NCBI GenBank assembly: GCA_046153995.1
Contig: JBJXEH010000243.1
Coordinates: 1 to 10,349, forward strand
Reading direction: 5' to 3'
Length of the DNA stretch: 10,349 bases
Source: SZUA-430 sp046153995
GTDB lineage: Bacteria > Pseudomonadota > Alphaproteobacteria > Micropepsales > Micropepsaceae
The notes under the pieces are model-generated. The model was not told the DNA's origin. It saw only the letters and a list, made by a program, of their open reading frames with translations, and did no database searches. Below, one piece after another: positions 6,025-10,349 of the stretch. The position numbers were made by a program, and so were the translations under genes. The number at the start of each line of letters is the position of its first letter. Within the stretch, counting starts at the first letter, position 1.

Positions 6025-6734
6025 ATCCAGCGCCCTGCCCGGCGGGTCGCCGCGTTGCAGACGATGACCAGTGTGCGCATGTCCACCCGTTCCGCCGGAG
6101 CATCGCTGACCCGGTAGACCTCAATCCGCTCCTGTGGCGATGTGACGGCGCGAGCGAAAACAATCAACCTGCCGCCGGCGCCCGCATGCGTGAGGACGTC
6201 GAGCGCACGCGCAAAGCCCTCCGGGCGGCTTGCCGAGCGCGGGTTATATAGGGCAATGGCGAAATCAGCTTCGGCGGCAAGTTTCAGCCGTTTCTCGATA
6301 AGCGCCCAGGGCTTCAGATTGTCCGACAGATTGATGGCGCAGAAATCGTGTCCCAGCGGCGCTCCGATCCGGGCCGCTGCCGCAAGCATCGCCGTGATCC
6401 CGGGAAGCACCCGGATGTCGAGATCATGCCACTGCGGCTCGCCTTCGACGGCCTCGAATACGGCAGCCGCCATGGCAAACACGCCCGGATCGCCCGACGA
6501 CACGATGACTGCTCGCCCGCCGCGCGCAGCGACCTCTAACGCGGCTTTCGCCCGCGCAAGTTCTTCGCGATTGTCCGAGGCATGCAGTGTGAGGCCCGCA
6601 CGGAGTGCGACTCGCGCGATATAGGGCGTGTAACCGAATATGTCGGTCGCCTCGTCGAGCGCCTCTGAAACCTGCGGCGTGACGAGGGCCTCGTCACCCG
6701 GCCCCAATCCCACGATACGAAGCGACCCTGTCAT
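6000..6734 (-). CDS. cobJ: Precorrin-3B C17-methyltransferase CobJ
   Basis: CobJ methylates C17 of precorrin-3B and drives ring contraction, giving precorrin-4. The 244-residue protein has LGPGDEALVTP (10-20), GYTPYI (34-39, the family's GY.PY block), SDNREELARA (53-62), SSGDPGVFAMA (79-89), LPGITAMLAAAARIGAPLGHD (110-130), INLSDNLKPW (134-143) and ALYNPRS (161-167). These are CobJ/CbiH signatures, and its length indicates a single-domain enzyme without the extra C-terminal domain found in some CbiH proteins. The ATG at 6732-6734 overlaps the cobI stop (ATGA), arguing for translational coupling. Its last 25 bases lie under the end of cobK, which is transcribed the other way. Confidence 0.96.
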   Translation of the reverse strand: MTGSLRIVGLGPGDEALVTPQVSEALDEATDIFGYTPYIARVALRAGLTLHASDNREELARAKAALEVAARGGRAVIVSSGDPGVFAMAAAVFEAVEGEPQWHDLDIRVLPGITAMLAAAARIGAPLGHDFCAINLSDNLKPWALIEKRLKLAAEADFAIALYNPRSASRPEGFARALDVLTHAGAGGRLIVFARAVTSPQERIEVYRVSDAPAERVDMRTLVIVCNAATRRAGRWIYAPRRVS

Positions 6735-7462
6735 TCGCCCATCCCCGGCCGACGGCCGTGACCATGAACCAGCACGATTGCGAAATATGGGCTGACCGCG
6801 TCGGCCACTTCGGCGAGCCGGGCCACCCGTTGATCCGGCATGGTCCCGCGTTCGACAAGCCAAGCCTGATCGAGCCGGCCAGCGCTGGCAAGCGCGCGAC
6901 GGATCTTTGCAAGATTGCGTCCCGTCTTCATGATGACCAGCGCGTCCGATGTGCTCATGTGCCGGGCGAGATCGTCTTCGCCCAGCGTCCCCATCAGCAC
7001 CGTCATGACGTCGTCGCCCCACGTCATCGGTACGCCGGTCGCGTTCCAGCAGCCCGACATGCCGGTGATTCCGGGTATCACGTCCATGTCCGCCCGGCCC
7101 TGGAGCCGTACAAAAAGATGCATGAACGAGCCGTAGAAGAACGGATCGCCTTCGCACAGCACGACGATGTCTTGTGTCTGGACGGCCTCGGTCAGCCGCG
7201 CCGCCCAATCGTCGTAAAACGCCGCCAGCAGCTCATTGTATTCGGGACTGTTGAAGGGCAGCTCCGTCGTGACCGGATATTCCATGGCATACTCACGTAC
7301 GCCCGGCGCGAGCATGCCTTCGACGATCCGTCGCGCTTGACCGGGCCGGCCCTTCTTGCGGAAATAGGCGATGCGACTGGCACCCCGGATCAGCCGGTCG
7401 GCGCGTACGCTCATCAATTCGGGATCGCCAGGTCCCAGACCGCAGCAAATGATACGGCCCAT
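6731..7462 (-). CDS. cobI: Precorrin-2 C20-methyltransferase CobI
   Basis: CobI methylates C20 of precorrin-2 to give precorrin-3A, the committed B12 step after the siroheme branch. The 243 residues contain GLGPGDPELMSVRA (8-21), YFRKKGRPG (33-41), CEGDPFFYGSFMHLF (103-117), IPGITGMSGCWNATG (129-143), MKTGRN (178-183) and a terminal YFAIVLVHGHGRRPG (226-240). All are typical of CobI/CbiL. The ATG at 7460-7462 is two bases after the cobH stop (TAATCATG), with GGAG nine bases upstream inside cobH. An open frame continues upstream to 7729 but lies entirely within cobH in another frame. Confidence 0.96.
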   Translation of the reverse strand: MGRIICCGLGPGDPELMSVRADRLIRGASRIAYFRKKGRPGQARRIVEGMLAPGVREYAMEYPVTTELPFNSPEYNELLAAFYDDWAARLTEAVQTQDIVVLCEGDPFFYGSFMHLFVRLQGRADMDVIPGITGMSGCWNATGVPMTWGDDVMTVLMGTLGEDDLARHMSTSDALVIMKTGRNLAKIRRALASAGRLDQAWLVERGTMPDQRVARLAEVADAVSPYFAIVLVHGHGRRPGMGE

Positions 7463-7464
7463 GA

Positions 7465-8094
7465 TTATTCGCTCCGGCTTGCCAAGGCATTGATCGCCGC
7501 AACGGTGATGGCCGACCCGCCGAGCCGGCCCATTAAGGCAAGCGCTGGCACCGGGGGAGCTTCCATCAAAGCCGCCTTGGATTCGGCTGCTCCAACGAAT
7601 CCGACTGGACAGCCGATGATGGCCGCAGGCCGCGGGCAGGCCGGATCCTCCAGCATGTTCAGCAGATGAAACAAGGCGGTCGGGGCGTTCCCGATCGCAA
7701 CGAGGGCACCGCCCAGATGCGGCCGCCACAGCTCTAGAGCGGCAGCCGAACGCGTGTTGCCCATCGTCGCGGCCAGTCCCGGCACAGTTGAATCATTAAG
7801 CGTGCAGATGACCGCATTGTTGGCTGGAAGCCGGTGTCGGGTAATGCCCTCGGAGACCATGCGCGCATCGCACAGGACCGGCGCACCTGCCTCCAGAGCC
7901 GCGCGGGCGGCAACCGTCATCCCGGGCGTAAACCGGATATGGGCTTCAAGCCCTACCATCCCCGCCGCATGGATCATGCGGACAGCGACCGGTTCCTCGT
8001 CCACCGCGAAGCGCGCAAGATCGGCTTCCGCCCGGATCGTGGCGAACGATTGCCGGTAGATCGCGGCACCGTCGGTTTCATACGTATGAGCCAT
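7465..8094 (-). CDS. cobH: Precorrin-8X methylmutase CobH
   Basis: CobH moves the C11 methyl group of precorrin-8 to C12, yielding hydrogenobyrinic acid. The 209-residue protein starts MAHTYETDGAAIYRQSFA, like the P. denitrificans enzyme. It keeps the catalytic histidine in VRMIHAAGM (His42 from this start), APVLCDARMV (around 70-80), TGxTR-like EGITR, GNTRSAA, AIGNAPTALF and CPVGFVGAAESK, all conserved CobH/CbiC blocks. The start is ATG at 8092-8094, overlapping the cobG stop by one base (TGATG), with GGGAGG six bases upstream. A GTG one codon earlier (8097) would make the active-site residue His43, as in the P. denitrificans numbering, but sits only three bases from that ribosome site. Both readings leave the same protein apart from one residue. 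Confidence 0.97.
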   Translation of the reverse strand: MAHTYETDGAAIYRQSFATIRAEADLARFAVDEEPVAVRMIHAAGMVGLEAHIRFTPGMTVAARAALEAGAPVLCDARMVSEGITRHRLPANNAVICTLNDSTVPGLAATMGNTRSAAALELWRPHLGGALVAIGNAPTALFHLLNMLEDPACPRPAAIIGCPVGFVGAAESKAALMEAPPVPALALMGRLGGSAITVAAINALASRSE

Positions 8095-9260
8095 CACAGC
8101 CCTCCCAAATAGCGTGCTGGCTGTGATAGGATTTCATCGGCGCTCAAGGCATGAACGACAGGCGTGGCAGAAGCCGTGCCATTGCAAACGAGATCATAAC
8201 CCTGGCTCGTTGCGACCAGCGTCAGCGCCACGGGACGCGCGCATGCGCAGCCCTTGGCGCAGCCCGAGACGTGCAGAGTCTTGCCAAGCGGAACGTGAGA
8301 CGCAAGTTCGCGCGCAAGCAGGCGCGTTTCAGCCCGCGCCTGCGGGCACCACGGCGCGCCAGGGCAAGATTCGACGCGCAATAGTGGATCGTTAGCTTGT
8401 GAAATGATGCCCAGCCCGGTGGGCATCAGGTCAGAACCGGGTAAGAAAACCATCCGCCACGGTGTAACCCGCAATTCCGCCGCCGCGCTCGCCAGCTTCT
8501 CCAACGAATCTGCAGTCATCGAACCGAATGCCATGGCCACCAGCGCACCGCCCGCCACAAGCCCCGGTGTGGCGGGCGCGGCTTGCGCCGCAGGCAACTC
8601 CGTCCCGGCCAAATGAGCAGGGAGCACAGCTCCCTTGCGGATGTGAGCCGCCATGCGGCCGCGTCCCTCGCTGATGCCGCCCGACGCGATAAACCACCGC
8701 GCCAATGCCAGCGCTACAACGGCAGCCTGCTCAAACGCAATGGGGAATCCAAATTGCGCCCCGTCCGCCCTGACGATCAGCTTTCCGCGGTCGCTGCGTT
8801 CGATGCGGATATCCGCTGGCGTTGCGTTCAACACACGCCTCGGCCCGCAGTCGACGGCAAATCCGAATTTCCCCGGCAGCGCAAGATCGCTCGCAGCAAG
8901 ACCGGCTTCGAGCGCCGGCGCCAGAGCGGGTTCAACGCCGGATTTGCTCCAGAACGGCGTGACCACGATATTGCGCCGCGCTTCGGTCGCGGGGTCGTCA
9001 TCCAACAGGCCGAGGGCATCTAAGGCCTTCAAAAGTGCCCCGTGGGTCTCGGCGCGGACGCCGCGCAGCTGCAGGTTAGCCCGCGATGACAGGTCGATAA
9101 CCCCGTTACCGTACTCTCGCGCTGCTTGCGCAATGCCGTGCGCCTGGGCCGCCGTGACCTGTCCGGCGCGCGGGCGAATGCGCACAACCAGTCCGTCGCC
9201 CGACATCATGGGAGCGAGCGCGCCCGGGCACCGGCCCTTGACTTCGAAATTCCGTATCAA
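8094..9260 (-). CDS. cobG: Precorrin-3B synthase CobG (oxygen-dependent)
   Basis: CobG uses molecular oxygen, an iron centre and a [4Fe-4S] cluster to convert precorrin-3A to precorrin-3B, the hallmark step of the aerobic pathway. The protein belongs to the nitrite/sulfite reductase family with duplicated ferredoxin-like half domains. It has VKGRCPG near the N-terminus (7-13), SSRANLQLRG (58-67) and four cluster cysteines in C-x5-C and C-x3-C pairs: Cys299, Cys305, Cys334 and Cys338 (SCPGAPWC and GCAKGC). I choose the TTG at 9258-9260 (388 residues). It overlaps the cobN stop as TTGA, has GGGGGA three bases upstream, and begins just before the KGxCPG block as in known CobG. An in-frame GTG at 9305 (403 residues) would overlap cobN by 49 bases and has no visible ribosome site. 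Function is firm; the start is less so. Confidence 0.92.
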   Translation of the reverse strand: MIRNFEVKGRCPGALAPMMSGDGLVVRIRPRAGQVTAAQAHGIAQAAREYGNGVIDLSSRANLQLRGVRAETHGALLKALDALGLLDDDPATEARRNIVVTPFWSKSGVEPALAPALEAGLAASDLALPGKFGFAVDCGPRRVLNATPADIRIERSDRGKLIVRADGAQFGFPIAFEQAAVVALALARWFIASGGISEGRGRMAAHIRKGAVLPAHLAGTELPAAQAAPATPGLVAGGALVAMAFGSMTADSLEKLASAAAELRVTPWRMVFLPGSDLMPTGLGIISQANDPLLRVESCPGAPWCPQARAETRLLARELASHVPLGKTLHVSGCAKGCACARPVALTLVATSQGYDLVCNGTASATPVVHALSADEILSQPARYLGGL

Positions 9261-10349
9261 GCGTCCCCCAGTGATGCGGCGATGGAATTGCTCCGCGTCT
9301 TCCACAGCGCCGAAGCGTTCAGCCGTTCAAAACACGACTGCATGGCGGCGAGCGCGGCGGGATTTTCCCGTTGCAGGAACGCGCAAACGTCGTCGCAGGC
9401 CAGCGTAGCGTCATAGTACAGATCGAACAGGTGCGCGGGTACGGACTTCGAGAGCAGCGCGAACGCCGCCATGTGCTCGAGCGTAGCGGCAATCTCGGCC
9501 CCACCGCGAAACCCATGTTCCATCATACCGGCGATCCACTTGGGATTTGCCGCCCGGGCGCGGACGACGCGCGCGATCTCTTCAGGCAACGTCCGCGCTT
9601 GCGGCGATCCGGGCCGCGTTGCGTCGAGGTGATAAAGCGCGGGAGGTGCTGCTCCGGTCAGGACAGACGCGGCGGCAAACCCGCCCTCGTGTACGGCATA
9701 GTCTGCGGCCAGCAGAAGATCGGTTTCGGGTAAGTCCTGCATGTGAACGAAGGCGTCGGCGCTTCTCACCCGCTGCTCGATGGCCGAGCGGTCGAGGCAG
9801 CTAGCCCCATCGGCCCCGATCGCCCAAGACGACGTTGAAAGCCATGCCTCGCCCGCCGCCGCCACGGCCTCCGGCGTGAACACATTGAGCAACCCTGTCA
9901 TCCCCGCCCCGTACTGCCCTGGACGTGGCCCAAATACGCGAGCGATCCGTTGCCGGTAAGGATTATCCGCTCCTTCCAGGTGCCGCTTGGCAAGCAGCGA
10001 CGCCCCGGCCTCAAACAGCTGCGCCAGGCTTGGAAACACGTCGCGAAACAGCCCCGAAACGCGCAGCGTCAGGTCAATGCGCGGCCGTTGCAGCAAGTCG
10101 AGCGGCACGACCTCGACGCCGGTGACACGCTCGCTCCCTTCATCCCACTGCGGCGCGAGCCCCGCCAAATGCAGCGCCATGGCGAAATCCTCGCCCCCGG
10201 TGCGCATACTTGCCGATCCCCACAGATCGACAACCAGCCCCTTGGGCCAGTCGCCATGATCTTGCAGGTGCCGCCGCAACAGCTCTTCGGCCAGTTTGAT
10301 ACCCTGCGCATGCGCCGCGCGCGATGGGACCGCGCGCGGATCGACGGCA
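9257..10349 (-). CDS. cobN: Cobaltochelatase large subunit CobN, C-terminal part, cut by window edge
   Basis: CobN is the porphyrin-chelatase-like large subunit of the ATP-dependent CobNST complex, which inserts Co2+ into hydrogenobyrinic acid a,c-diamide. The last 363 residues are visible, out of about 1,250 usual for the family; the frame is open to the right edge. Recognisable blocks, counting from the edge, are VPSRAAHAQGIKLAEELLRR, then DHGDWPKGLVVDLWGSASMR, TGGEDFAMALHLAG, RPRIDLTLRVSGLFRDVFP (about 95-115) and, near the end, GMMEHGFRGGAEIAATLEHM. These are CobN rather than BchH/ChlH features, and the cob neighbours agree. The stop TGA (9257-9259) overlaps the proposed TTG start of cobG. 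Upstream genes (often cobW) lie outside the window. Confidence 0.95.
   Translation of the reverse strand, partial: AVDPRAVPSRAAHAQGIKLAEELLRRHLQDHGDWPKGLVVDLWGSASMRTGGEDFAMALHLAGLAPQWDEGSERVTGVEVVPLDLLQRPRIDLTLRVSGLFRDVFPSLAQLFEAGASLLAKRHLEGADNPYRQRIARVFGPRPGQYGAGMTGLLNVFTPEAVAAAGEAWLSTSSWAIGADGASCLDRSAIEQRVRSADAFVHMQDLPETDLLLAADYAVHEGGFAAASVLTGAAPPALYHLDATRPGSPQARTLPEEIARVVRARAANPKWIAGMMEHGFRGGAEIAATLEHMAAFALLSKSVPAHLFDLYYDATLACDDVCAFLQRENPAALAAMQSCFERLNASALWKTRSNSIAASLGDA

Noticed and set aside
6758..7669. 303-codon open frame on the plus strand opposite cobI and part of cobH
   Set aside because: It is a shadow of two firmly identified genes, and I see no family features in its translation.
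1..10349. Mobile elements, CRISPR arrays, tRNA/rRNA genes, phage or defence genes
   Set aside because: No terminal repeats, spaced direct repeats, RNA gene signatures or unrelated proteins were seen; the window is a continuous cobalamin locus.

Overview
The window is a compact aerobic cobalamin (vitamin B12) biosynthesis locus with high GC. It most likely comes from an alphaproteobacterium. The basis is the CobN/CobG/CobF set of the oxygen-dependent route, the CobH and CobK motifs that resemble Pseudomonas denitrificans-type proteins, and the gene order. I cannot place the genus; a Bradyrhizobium-like or sphingomonad-like organism would both fit.

Layout, reading the minus strand from right to left: the C-terminal part of cobN (running off the right edge), cobG, cobH, cobI, cobJ, then cobK on the opposite (plus) strand, then cobL, cobM, cobB and cobA. 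A roughly 300-base non-coding gap follows. It holds a cobalamin riboswitch with a recognisable expression-platform hairpin. After it come a lone CbiM-like membrane protein gene and the start of cobF (running off the left edge). Almost everything is coding and junctions are very tight: cobN/cobG, cobG/cobH, cobI/cobJ, cobM/cobB and cobB/cobA all overlap by 1 to 4 bases. This points to one translationally coupled operon interrupted only by the inverted cobK.

Together the genes encode each enzyme from uroporphyrinogen III to hydrogenobyrinic acid a,c-diamide. CobA makes precorrin-2, CobI 3A, CobG 3B, CobJ precorrin-4, CobM precorrin-5, CobF 6A, CobK 6B, CobL precorrin-8, CobH hydrogenobyrinate, and CobB the a,c-diamide. 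CobN is the large subunit of the chelatase that then inserts cobalt. The CbiM-like protein is a likely cobalt uptake component. CobS/CobT, CobE and the late genes (cobO, cobQ, cobD, cobP and others) are not in the window.

I do not see a new kind of system here. The points of most interest are regulatory and architectural. A complete-looking B12 riboswitch has a predicted L5-L13 kissing pair and controls the permease gene and probably cobF. A strong stem-loop sits in the cobF leader. The divergent cobL and cobK genes have start codons that share two base pairs, and cobJ and cobK overlap tail to tail.
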